64,000 bases of DNA. Source: Diadophis punctatus similis. Lineage: Eukaryota; Chordata; Lepidosauria; Squamata; Dipsadidae. Of this stretch, positions 46,966 through 58,362 are shown one piece after another (position 1 is the stretch's first letter; every line of letters starts with the position of its first letter). The stretch is taken from the NCBI GenBank assembly GCA_023053685.1, contig JALIGW010000003.1, positions 49,805,996 through 49,869,995 on the forward strand. Direction: 5' to 3'. Under the pieces are notes generated by a model. The model was not told where the DNA came from. It made no database searches and was given only the letters and a program-made list of their open reading frames with translations. The position numbers were made by a program, and so were the translations under genes.

Positions 46966-47330
46966 AGATAGACAGACAGACAAACAGACAGACATAGATA
47001 GATACACACCAGCGGTGAAATCTACTTACCTTCCCTACTGGTTCGGAAGCGCACGCGTGCCACCGTCGCACATGCTTTTTCACCTTCTGTGCATGCGCAG
47101 AAGGCTTTGCGCATGCGCAGAGGGTTAAAAAAATGGTGATGTCCGGGCGGGTGGGCGTAGCCTCATGCTGCCGCCGCTACCAGTTCTCCGAACCACCGGT
47201 GGCCGTGCTACCAATACACCCAATCCGGGCCGAACTGGTAGCATTTCACCCGATACACACACATACATACATACATACACACATACATACACACATGCGC
47301 GCACACGCACGCACGCACACGCACACACAT
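46966..47330. repeat. GACA/GATA and CATA/CA array split by an insertion
   Basis: Short GACA and GATA units (46966-47009) continue after the hAT element as ACAC, CATA and GCAC units (47253-47330). The element was inserted into the microsatellite. Confidence 0.85.
47010..47252. mobile_element. hAT-type miniature element in a microsatellite
   Basis: 243 bp, inverted ends 'cagcggtgaaat' and 'atttcacccg', interior GC-rich with 'gcgcatgcgcagagg' on both sides of a short spacer. Flanked by atacacac at 47002-47009 and 47253-47260. The 8-bp duplication fits hAT, with the caution that the target is itself a CA-rich repeat. Confidence 0.8.
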
Positions 47331-47699
47331 AAAGACATTATATACATTTTTTAAAGTTTACATTTTGAATTTTTTTTAGCCAATTCTGTCTAAAGCAATA
47401 GTTGCTACCATAAAAGTTAGTGGACAAATGCCTACCACTTCAACCGATTCCAAGCAATAATATATATTTCCTCCAAGGATATTCCAATAATTTAAATTAT
47501 ATTTTAATTATATTCATGGACAGGTCTGTGTCTGTAATTTTCTTTCTCCGTCCCTCAACCTTGCCACATATAGTGCTTTTGTTCAAATTCACCAACCAAT
47601 CACATCACGTGCCCAAAGTGAATGCTGATCATTGTCTCAGTGGAACAGTCGGCCTTTATTTCATTTAGAGCCAACTGGTTCTTGCAATACATATTGTTC
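47331..47699. other. No feature recognised
   Basis: AT-rich spacer before the BovB-like relic. Confidence 0.4.
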
Positions 47700-48870
47700 T
47701 TAGTAAGAGTCTTCAAATCCATAAATCAAAGGTCTCCATCTTCTTTCTCTTTCACACCCATTCATTAGAACAAGAAATACCTTGCTTAATTACCTTCTAG
47801 CCCTCTGATTCTATACATTCTAGAAAGTTCTACTCTGATCTTTGTTGTCATAGAAATTCCTTACCTTTCTGATCTTGTCACTGCCTTTTTTCTTAAGATT
47901 AATTTCTTTAGTTCTCCTACACATTGTCCATCTTACTGTATTTTTCGGAGTATAAGATGCACCATTTTCCTCCCTAAAAGAGGCTGAAAATTTGGGTGCG
48001 TCTTATACCCCGAATGTAGCTTTTCCGAAACTTTTTTCCCCAGCCCTAAGGAGGTGCTAACGATCTTCCCGGCTTCGTACTCCATCTTTGCAGGCTTGTT
48101 TTCATTCCTACGCATCTGAAAAATGTCTTTTCAGCCCTAACAAGGTGCTAACGATCTTCCCAGCTTGCAGCATTTTTTAATTCCTACTCTCTCCGAAGTA
48201 GTTTTTTCCTGCCCTAAGTCTTTGCAGGCTTGTTTTCATTCCTATTCCTCTGAAAAAGGTCTTTTCAGCCCTAACGAGGTGCTAATGATCTTACTGGCTT
48301 GCAGCATTTTTTATTCCTACTCCCTTGAAGTAGTTTTTATCAGCCCTAAGTCTTTGTAGGCTTGTTTTCATTCCTACTCCCTCTGAAAAAGGTTTTTTCA
48401 GCACTAACCAGGGGATAAAATAATGTGCAGAAGCTGAACAGACTAAGGATGCTAGCCAGATGAATACCTGGTAGGTAGATTTTTTCCCTATTTTCCTCCT
48501 CCAAAACTAAGGTGCATCTTATACTCTGAAAAATAAGGTAATCTGTTTTTGAGCTCAGGAAGACAAAGACATCTACCACATTTACCCTTCGCTATCAATT
48601 GTAAGTTTACTAATTATGTTGTTTGACAATTTCTTTGTTTTCTTAGTATTTAATATTAACCCAGATTTTCAATTTCCATGTTTTGTTCACCATGAGCTTT
48701 TGAAGTCTTATTTTAAGCTAACAAAATGGCATCATCTGCATATCTCACATTCTTAGAATTTTAACCTCCAAGTTGAATGAATGAATTTTTATTACAGCCT
48801 TTGGCCAATCAATAAATAAATCTCCAAATTTGATTCTGGCTGTCATCTCTTCCAGTCCAGCCATTCTTAT
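47700..48870 (-). mobile_element. BovB-like RTE LINE relic, interrupted
   Basis: After the inserted element, plus-strand 'caattgtaagtttactaat', 'tggcatcatctgcatatc' and 'atctcttccagtccagcc' (48597-48860) match, in order, the reverse-strand reading of BovB reverse transcriptase as I know it. Sequence before the insertion (47700-47930) is more doubtful. No frame survives. Confidence 0.5.
47936..48538. mobile_element. TA-flanked inverted-repeat element, copy 3
   Basis: Termini 'ctgtatttttcggagtat' and 'atactctgaaaaataagg', TA at 47934-47935 and 48539-48540. Interior again consists of diverged units with 'agccctaac', 'aggtgctaacgatcttccc' and 'tctttgcaggcttg' (48036-48405). Inserted in the BovB-like relic. 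Confidence 0.8.
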
Positions 48871-51800
48871 AATATATTTGTAATATAACAGAATATACAT
48901 TCTTGTGTTAAATAATACTTTTTAAAAGAAACTGTTAAAAATGTCACCTAATGTTATAAACCCCTGAATTGTGGCACTGTGCAGCAACAGCACTCAGGCA
49001 AAAATAGCAGGCAGAGGTCTATGTTAGCAATTAGCCTATGCAGCCACACATCAACCATCACAGACAAGACCAGATGGCAACTAGAAGGATTATAAACAAC
49101 GAGCACAAATGTTTAAGCATCATAGCCTAACATTTCAGGATGGGTCACCCCAGGACAGTGATGTACAGCTATAACAAGCTGGATTGGTCTGGACCAGCTG
49201 TAGATGAAGTCTACCATTTGCTGCATTGCATTATGTTATATACATATGATGAATGCTAGTTAGAAATGTATAAAAAAGTGCAAGCATTATTTGACAAAAC
49301 CCTTTTTGTTTTCAATATATAAAGTGAAACACTTTTATAGCAATAAATGAAAGATAGGCTTTGAGATAAATACAATTCAATGCCCAGTGAGCCAGAGCTA
49401 GAACTTTTGTCATCTGTGTTTTATTTTGTCAACTGAAGTTAGATTAAATGCTATTCAATGCCAGTCTTAGCTTTAGCCTTCAACAAACAAATATTATCTC
49501 ATGATAATCCCAAGCCTGTTTTCTTAATACACCCAATACCAATGAGTTCAAACAAGAAAATTAGTATCAGATAGTATTTAAAAATAATACTAAAACAAGG
49601 GTCAAAAATAAAATTAGTTTTTAAAAAAACCATTGAGAATATTTAAAACTTTAAAAAAAATAGTTCAGCGGCCATCAAGCCAATCCTAAGAACATCCTAA
49701 ATCTACTTGGTAAACAGAAGTAACATATTCTAATGTTAATGTTAATAATAATCCTAATATTCACGTTTCACAAGAAAAAAGATGGTCCTTAGACAAGTCC
49801 TTTACAATATATTTAAATGCATCAATATATTTAAATTTTCCAGCACAGGTAAAATGAATCACTACAGATGGCTTTACACTGAGATAATAATGTCATCCAC
49901 ATGAACTCCTCAAAAATGACAAGAAGGACCCTATGGATAAGGAGCTGCTGTTATTTCTTTTTTAAACAGCAAGCATACAAGGAGGGCTGACCCACTGAAC
50001 TAAATTCTACTCATATTTGAAATGGGTGCTAAATAGCTCTTTTTCCCATTTCTATAGTTGCACTATGCCTTTACTATATACCCTAGGCACAAGTATGAAA
50101 AAGCAAAAAATAAATTTAAAAACCCTGAAATTTGTTTTCAAAACTCGCATTCCATTTCCACAAATTCGACTTTTATTTGTAAATGATATTTATGCATCCA
50201 GGTTAGAGAACTGTTTGCAGTGTACACGTCAGTGAGTATACTTCAGTTTCTTTAAGGCCTCTCTGGATGCCCTTTTTGTCTCCAGTGACTATCCGCTAGC
50301 TCTTTCTCTTTGATTTAAGAGTTCCTCTCCTGGCCCTGACAGTAAGGTATTTCTGTCCCACAGATTATAACTCACTCTGGGCTATTATTCAACTCCCAAG
50401 CCCTGGCCCTGCTGCATTTAGTCCAAACATAATATCCTTCATGCATATATTATCTGTCTCCCTATTATCTGGAATCATTTCGGAATTAAATTTCAGTCCT
50501 GCAATATTGGCTCGAAAAGCGGCTCGCTTTATGGGCTAGTCAAAGGTTAGAATACCAATCAAAATAACACTGCCGATGCAGCGAGACATTTTAATATTCC
50601 AAAACCCGGTAATTGTAAAACGACATAATATTTTTTCCCTGATTACCCCAAAGGCAACACATGTTAACAAGATGAGGGAGAGAGTGAAAGGATTTCCAGA
50701 GTTCAAGACAGCTGCGTGACAGATTTAAAGGCAAAGGGGTAGCACGCTGGCCACATTCACCCTTCCAGAAGTGAGAGACAAGAGAGAACACACCTTCCTT
50801 CCTGGATTAGATCAATGCATCTGCCTATACATATCAGTAATTGGACAGTTACCAGTATCATTTCAGTTACCACATGACCAACAAGTTGATCTCATGCAAC
50901 GAGATGAAAGAATAAAGTATTAAAAATTTTAAACTTGCCCGGCAGCCAAAGTTATCACAGTGGTTTACAGTAAAACATGTCAAAATACAATCTGAATTAA
51001 AACATGTGCAGTAAAATCAAACAAAATACAAAATAAAGACACAATGCAAATTATGCAGCAGCAAACTGATCACCAAACTTTAAAACAACCTGAATTAAAT
51101 ACAATTTAAAAGCCTAGGTAAATAAAAAAAGGCCTTCCATTTAGCAACAAGATGTACAGAAACAAATTTTTAAAAATGCAAACTCTATAATATGCTAAAC
51201 CTAGCAAGGAAGAAAACAAGAACTTGTAGCAAATTTTAATTTCAGACCAACAGCATCTCTGTCACATTTCTATAAGAACTGTCTCCAGACTAGATAGTTG
51301 AGCAGATGTTTGAGAATAGGAATGCTAATTAAGCAGGTTATTTTGCATCAACTAAGCTATTTTTCCTTATAGTAAACTATATAAACTTAATGCTTTGATC
51401 AAACCAACAATTCAACCAACTTATATTGTATCCCTGATTAAAGTCAGATAAAGATGCTCCACTAAATATAACAGCATACTCTTAGTCACCCCATTCCAAT
51501 CATTAATTTTCAAGTTTAGAGATGTCCTAAGCATTAGGATAGATGCCCATCACATCCTAATAAAAGGCCAATTGATACTCTTATATTCCATTAATTTATT
51601 CAGGTTTTTTTTATTATGGTTGTTGCCAAGAATTGACAGCAGACTCCTCCACATAAACCATGAGCCTTGTGAAAATTGTTTATATGCTTCTGTTAAACCT
51701 GCTGCTTGTTAATTTCATTAGAAATTCACTGATCAGCTCAAGATCTGATCCTTGGATTTTTTTGGTTTTGTTTTATTTTGTTTAAATCCATGATTTTATA

Positions 51801-52539
51801 TACTTCTGTTTGGAATATTAACAGATAAGACAGAGTATTACAAGAAAGTTCTAATCTTTAGCCTTTCTTCATATATTTTTCCTTGTGCTTCTTTGTTTAT
51901 TTCCTAATTTTACTATCTCTTTTATGTTCCAAAATTTAATTTCAGAAAGTGCTAACATATTCAGTGGATTCCTAACAGGTTTAAACTCTAAGTTCTCAGA
52001 CAAAGCTGCAATTTCATCTCCTAAAGCAACAATTCCAACAGAATCAGCAGAGACATGACAAGGTCCAGGCAAGCACCAATCTTCTGATAAATTTTTGCAT
52101 AGTGTGCCAGTGCATAACTAATCTGTCCAGTCAACTCTATGCTGTCATTTGATATATAGCTTGGATTCTGATATTCCAGTGAACACAATTATACAGAGTA
52201 TATGCATGCAATTCAAGGAGGCAAAAGTGCCCTAAACTGTAGAAATGTCTACCTGTGCTAAAATATATACTAAGGTTGTATTTCCCATTCAATTGTAACA
52301 TGAACTATCATAGTAGTGCCAGGTAAAAAATCAAGAAACCTTAGGTCTAGTAAATGCCTCATTTGCTCTGCACAATAGAACTGTTAATGTATAACAAGCC
52401 TGGTTTTTCTGTAGTTGTGTACATGATATTCTCAATAAAGATTGCCCCCACCCACTTTTCTTTTCTGTACTATTGAGCCCAACATATCTTGAAGGTTCTG
52501 TATGAAACCATTGGGACCAGTCATTAAAAAAAAATAGAT
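48871..52539. other. No gene recognised
   Basis: Long AT-rich stretch without identified repeats. Between about 50450 and 50650 the sequence looks less like neutral AT-rich DNA (homeodomain-like TAATTG and TAATATT motifs, few homopolymers); see findings. No frame over 72 residues. Confidence 0.4.
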
Positions 52540-53205
52540 AAGATGTTATGAATATGCTGATAACATTCAGCTCTCCTTCTGTGTAATATCTGAATCAGGG
52601 GAGGCTATGCATGTTCTGAAGCAAAATAATAATAATAAACCCAAGAACTGAAACTAGATCTTGACAATATATACTATAGTTGTATGCTTCTTGATATGGG
52701 AAGTGACAGAGTGAGGAATCTGCCTGTTCTAAAATAGTTATACTTTCCAAAATTAGGAAAGCTCACAGGAATGTCACTATCACTGAAGGCCCAAATGAAC
52801 ACGCCTGTCTTTATATTCAGTTAATATATGAACTTTGTTTAGAAAGTTTTTATCCTTTTTTGATCAAGGACAACCTAACTACTGCTGCTTACATTATTTT
52901 AATGCACATATGTGAGAATATCCTTGATCCAAAGGTGCAATTGGAAAATGCAGATACAAGTTTGTTGAGTGAAGCACCTGACAATGGAGATGTTAAAATT
53001 GTGGAAATAACTGTTTTGCTTGTTAAAAAAAGAGAGAGTATACATGTTCACACTCCCCATTACAGACCTGGCTATATGGAGATCTTGCTGCTTGTTCCAC
53101 AGCTCGCAAAACTTTGTACACAAGTCATCTCAGTGGTAGTATCTCCTCTTTGGAATAAACTCCTACCCAAATCCAAGAGGTACCTATCATTACGTCTTTA
53201 CAAAT
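52540..53205 (+). mobile_element. L2-like LINE remnant
   Basis: YADNIQLSF then SGEAMHVLK near 52550-52620 parallels the YADD motif and the following helix of L2/CR1 enzymes, and VVVSPLWNKLLPKSKRYLSL near 53135-53195 parallels the C-terminal SVVAPxLWNSLP block. Reading frames between are broken; a decayed element. Confidence 0.55.
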
Positions 53206-53212
53206 CTGTCAC

Positions 53213-53223
53213 ACACACAAACA

Positions 53224-53279
<56 letters not shown>

Positions 53280-53286
53280 GACAGAC
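53213..53286. repeat. AC dinucleotide array ending in ACAG
   Basis: About 27 AC units followed by ACAG units, next to the left end of the Tc1 element. Confidence 0.95.
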
Positions 53287-54650
53287 AGAGTATATCACAG
53301 AAGTGAGTACACCCCCTCACATTTTGTATATATTTAAGTATATCTTTTCATGTGACAACACTGAAGAAATGACACTTGGCTACAATGTATAGTAGTGAGT
53401 ATATAGCTTGTATAACAGTGTAAATGTGCTGTCCCCTCAAAATAACGCAACACACAGCCATTAATACCTAAACTGCTGGCAACAAAAGTGAGTACACCCC
53501 TAAGTGATAATGTCCAACTGGGGCCCAAAGTTTACACTCATATTTTGCGTGGCCACCATTATTTTCCAACACTGCCTTAACCCTCTCGGCATAGAGTTCA
53601 TCATGCTCTGCTTCAGTATGTCACAGTACATGTTGGCATTCATGGTTTTCTCAATGAACTGTAGCTCCCCAGTGCCAGCAGCACTCATGCAGCCCCAGAC
53701 CATGACATTCCCACCACCATGCTTGACTGTAGGCAAGACACACTTGTCTTTGTATTCCTCACCTGGTTGCCGCCACACACGCTTGACACCATCTGAACCA
53801 AATAAGTTTATCTTGGTCTCATCGGACTACAGGACATGGTTCCAGAAATCCATGTCCTTAGTCTGCTTGTCTGCAGCAAACTGTTTGCGGGCTTTCTTGT
53901 GCATCATCTTTAGAAGAGGCTTCCTTCTGGCACGACAGCCCTGCAGACCAATTTGATGCAGCGTGCAGCGTATGGTCTGAGCACTGACAGGCTGACCCCC
54001 CACCCCTTCAACCTCTGCAGCAATGCTGGCAGTATTCATACATCTATTTCCCAAAGCCAACCTCTGGATATGATGCTGACCACGTGCACTAAACTTCTTT
54101 GGTTGACCATGGCGAGGTCTGTTCTGAATGGAACCTGTCCTGTTAAACGGCTGTATGGTCTTGGTCACCATGCTGCAGCTCAGTTTCAGGGTCTTGGCAG
54201 TCTTCTGATAACCTAGGCCATCTTTATGTAGAGCAACAATTCATTTTTTCAGATCCTCAGAGAGTTCATTGCCATGAGGTGCCATGTTGAACTTCCAGTG
54301 AACAGTATGAGAGAGTGAGAGCGATAACACCAAATTTAACACACCTGTTCCCCCTTCACACCTGAGACCTTGTAACACTAACGAGTCATATGACACCAGG
54401 AAGGGAAAACGGCTACTTGGGCCCCAGTTGGACATTATCACTTAGGGGTGTACTCACTTTTGTTGCCAGCAGTTTAGACATTACTGGCTGTGTGTTGCAT
54501 TATTTTGAGGGGACAGCACATTTACATAGTTATACAAGCTGTATACTCACTACTTTACATTATAGCCAATCTTCAGTGTTGTCACATGAAAAGATATACT
54601 TAAATATTTACAAAATGTGAGGGGGTGTACTCACTTCTGTGACATACTGG
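53287..54650 (-). mobile_element. Tc1-type transposon, defective
   Basis: 1.36 kb with long inverted repeats (53287-53525 and 54420-54650, about 230 bp each). Each repeat contains two copies of the 'gtgagtacaccc' motif, one at the outer end and one ~200 bp in, the IR/DR layout of Tc1 elements such as those of fish and amphibians. The right side is followed by TA; the left TA is changed (CA). The transposase between the repeats is truncated. Overall length is below the usual ~1.6 kb. Confidence 0.9.
53500..54285 (-). pseudogene. Tc1 transposase, deleted and stopped
   Basis: Cut-and-paste transposase of the DDE family. It starts MAPHGNELSEDL and shows the paired helix-turn-helix DNA-binding domain (SCSMVTKTIQPFNRTGS; PKKFSARGQHHIQRLAL; NTASIAAEVEGVGGQPVSAQT), then the catalytic domain start SDETKINLFGSDG with the first aspartate, and GGGNVMVWGCMSAAGTGEL. 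Premature stops lie at 54241-54243 (TGA) and 53827-53829 (TAG, in a tryptophan position just before SDETK). The region with the second aspartate and the final acidic residue is missing: QSMMNSMPRG jumps from mid-catalytic domain to the extreme C-terminus, then runs out of frame into the inverted repeat. About 260 codons against ~340 normally. Inactive. Confidence 0.9.
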
Positions 54651-57600
54651 TATATGTTTTTATATTGTTTTAGTTTAATGTACTTTACTCTTGTATTTGG
54701 GGTTTTTTTCTTTCATTTTTTTATTTATATACCACTTTGAGATGGGAGCACATGCGGATAATATAGTAATACATTAAGTGGATGGATGGAGATAGTACTG
54801 GTGATGAATAAGACTGTTTTGTTTGTATGAGAACATCCCTTTTGCTCCCTGTAATAAAAGCTGTTTTATTACACAGCCTGAGGAACTGCATTTTATTATA
54901 TGGCAATTGCTACTACCAATCGTTTATACAGCATCATCAATGCTCATGGTATTTGCGGACAAAAGAGCTTCTCTTGTCTGAGGAATCTGTAGAGCATATT
55001 TTGATATAAAGTACAATTTTTGGCTCTATTAAGTGCATAACTTTAGATAGATATTTAGATAAGGGCAATTTTGTGAAGTCCCATAAAGAAGAAAACTCCA
55101 GGGGGGGTTCTTATATGGGTATATCTCATATATTCCCATTTTTACATATACCTTGCTATCCTGTTCTAAATTTTTCCTCACACCAGTACTTTATTCACAT
55201 GTTTCTGTTATTACTCTTAAATATCTTCAAGCATTTCCTATTTTCCTAGTGCACTTCTCTTCTGATCCAATTGAACTTTTGGCTTTTCCAATGAAAGCAA
55301 CATAGTTCCTCTGTATGTTATGAAAGTTAATTCTGCCCATAGAATCTGTGTTAATGGTAAATACTGCCTTTGACTGTAGCAGAAGTAAAGACACAGTCAA
55401 AAAGTTTCAGCAACTATCTCAACCCTGCCAGTAGACAGAGTTTAAGGGAAAATCTGGTACACAGAAACATTCTAAAAACATTCATATTTTGGGAAGCATT
55501 GCTAATGCATGATCTAAACAAGGCATCAAATCTGATAAACTTTCTATCCCAAGTCCTCACTAAGCTGATGACTCAAAGATACAAGATAGTTCAGTGACAT
55601 TAAAAATGCAAGAATGCAATATGGTTTGACAAGAAGAAACATTTGAGGACAAAGAAAAATAAAACGTCTGACAACATATATAGCCATGAACAAAAGTTGT
55701 GTTTATCCTAAAATCTTTTATCCAGTCATTGCACTAAGTATCAAGTTGCCATTAATACGACTGGGCAAAGCATTCATGTGGGTGCTTTGTGAAATGCACT
55801 GAGGCAAGTGAAAACTCAAAGTACTAAGCCAGCAGCAATTCCTAAAAAGGCTTGTTTTGGCTCTTCCAGAGGGTCTGCAGGTGGATATGCCCAGATTCTG
55901 CAGAAACTGCTAGCAAAGCAATGTACACGTGCATACATATGGAGGTGACTGGAACAGCTTTCAAAGCAGCTACTCCCAGCTTACCAACGGATGCAGCTGT
56001 CTTCCCCATTTCAAAGAGGAGAATTTCATTTTCACCAAGGTGTTTCACACCATGTTGCTCTGAGTACTTTGCACAGCCCTACTATTAACCTTTGCGTGCT
56101 GGAATGTCTTTCCTTTCTTGCAAAGCCAAGATGGGCTATTGGATCTGATTGCTAGGTGTGGGAAAATGGACAGCTTCTCGTGCAACAATAGCACATCATC
56201 ATTAAGTCATGCAAGGTCACAAGGAATGAATCAGTTTCCTCTGTGTTCTAGTGTAAAGAATAGGAAACAATGAAAATGCAGGTGCCTTGACCTTTTTCTA
56301 AGAATAGTACTTCCCAATCAAATAGCAAGCCTTCCTGAGTCACCAAGTTATTTTACCAATGTTAGATACAGAAGCAGGGCATAAAATCTATAAATGATTA
56401 AAGGTCTCCAAAAGAGCAGTTTTCAAAATGCTCTGAACCAAACACAGTAGCAAAGCTTCTTTGTCCACTCCTAGACTTACTAGCAGTACTGCTGTTATTT
56501 TTAAAATATTTTCTTCCAATCTCCCTAAGCCAAACAATATCTCGCTATAAGGCTTCTAGCTGCAATCCCATCAGGATTTTTTTATGATGTTCATTAGTAA
56601 TTCTGAAAGATCACCGTATCAGCAACAGAAAGATATGTTAACCTTTGCTAGCCATTACACTCACTTGGCCTGTCCCTTACTACTACTCACTACCTACCAT
56701 GCATATTCCATTTTTTTTCTCCCCACACACCATAGTCATGGTTTTTTTTACTCTATCCTCCATTATCCTATCCTCCATTATCTTTCAAAATCTGTCTTTG
56801 GGAAAGTGAAAACAATATATTTTACACATCCTTCTTGAAAAATTGTTTTTAAAAATACCCCAGTAATATAGATGTGATAAATCAATCCATTCAATCTAAA
56901 ACAATATTCACTTCACAGAAAGTATAGACAAGATTTAATATAACACAATAAAACTGAAAATTGAGAAAAAATACTTTGTTTCCAGAGACTATGTGATGTC
57001 CTTCTCAATTGTAGCCGTCTGAACACAGTCTTCATTGGAATTTTGGCTCTACTTACTCTAAACAGAAACTAAAGTTTTTATTTGTGGCTGTCTTTGGACC
57101 ATAGGCAAGTCAGCAAAGAAAAAGCCTGGTGCACAAGAAGCTAGAAAAAAAGCCAGAGCTTTCCCATGAGGAGGAGATTTTTCAAACTGAAGAGTCAATG
57201 AAGTCACTAGAAAATGGAAGGACTTGGCACAAAGTCAAATTCTACTCTTCCTACTCTAAGCCCAGAAAATACGCTTCACATCCCTCTGACCAAATCAGCA
57301 TGAATCATCACATCTGATAAAAAAGCAAGTGATTTACAACTGATGTTAACCCCAAATGTTATTTCCCCTACTGTGATCTCTAACTATGTCTCTATCCTGA
57401 GATTTTGTGCTGTCCCCATTCTAAGATACAACCACCCCACCCATGTGAATTATAACCCAAGCTCTATACATGAAGCTATTTTTCTTAGAAAACATATTTC
57501 CCCCCCTGAAATGTCAGAATAGATTATATGAAAGCCAGACTTTTAAAACAAAAAATCAATAGCCCAAATGAAAAAGTTGCAAGAAGTACAATATAGCGAA

Positions 57601-57805
57601 GAATTTTACCTAACTCATATCAAATATTATCATACAGGAATATTTTACTTTTCTTATTGATACATCCATCAATATTGATTAGTTATATCATTTCTAGACG
57701 TTCACCAGAACTTTAGTGAACTTCAAGTGGCAATTCTTAATGGTTTCTGGGTGGCAGAAAATCCCCAACATACTTTCATCTTATATATGCAGAAAGCCAG
57801 CAATA
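54651..57805. other. No gene recognised
   Basis: AT-rich. Frames at 55370-55597 and 56584-56838 have no domain. No repeat identified. Confidence 0.4.
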
Positions 57806-57813
57806 AGCTAGGA

Positions 57814-58354
57814 CAGTGGTGGCGAACCTTTTTCGGCTCGCGTGCCAAAAAAGGTGAGGGGGGCGTGCTCGCACGCGCTCGCGTGCCCACACCCATTCCC
57901 TCCCCCCCACGCATGCGCACAACCCCCCCCCATGCTGCCCCCTGCGCATGCGCACACACCCCCACCCCCGCACAAAGGCTTACCGGAGCCCGGAACGACG
58001 AAACCGGCAAACCGGAAGTGCGAAAAAAACGCACTTCCGGTTTGCCGGTGTGCTGTTTTTTGCACTCCGGAGGGTTCAGGGAAGCTCCCTGAAGCTCCGG
58101 AATGCAAAAAACTACAAAACGGACAAACCGGAAGTGCAGAAAAGTGCACTTCCGGTTTGTCCATTTTGTAGTTTTTTGCATTCCGGAGCTTCAGGGAGCT
58201 TCCCTGAACCCTCCGGAGTGCAAAAAACAGCACACCGGCAAACCGGAAGTGCGTTTTTTCGCACTTCCGGTTTGCCGGTGGGAACCCTCGCGTGCCGGCT
58301 TCTATGGCTCCGCGTGCCACCTCTGGCACACGTGCCATAGGTTCGCCACCACGG
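57814..58354. mobile_element. hAT-type fold-back element
   Basis: 541 bp, ends 'cagtggtggcgaacc' and 'ggttcgccaccacgg', flanked by a perfect 8-bp duplication agctagga (57806-57813 and 58355-58362). The left part is C-rich with 'gcatgcgcac' motifs. The rest (58003-58279) is a large nested palindrome. Overlapping frames of up to 176 residues on both strands are a by-product of the symmetry and not genes. Confidence 0.9.
58003..58279. repeat. 277-bp nested palindrome
   Basis: The whole segment is close to its own reverse complement, centred at 58141. Within it, 58003-58049 and 58234-58279 are each hairpins of 'ccggcaaaccggaagtgcg' with a short A/T loop, and 58121-58162 is a central hairpin ('ggacaaaccggaagtgca'). 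Confidence 0.92.
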
Positions 58355-58362
58355 AGCTAGGA

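Noticed and set aside
47125..47354. Cysteine/valine- or histidine/threonine-rich small frames
   Set aside because: Translations of the CA/CATA microsatellite and the hAT element.
52860..53306. 148-residue frame ending in repeated HTHTHT
   Set aside because: The end is the AC array, the rest is a decayed LINE fragment.
53504..53956. 150-residue plus-strand frame across the Tc1 element
   Set aside because: It is antisense to the transposase, whose motifs are on the minus strand.
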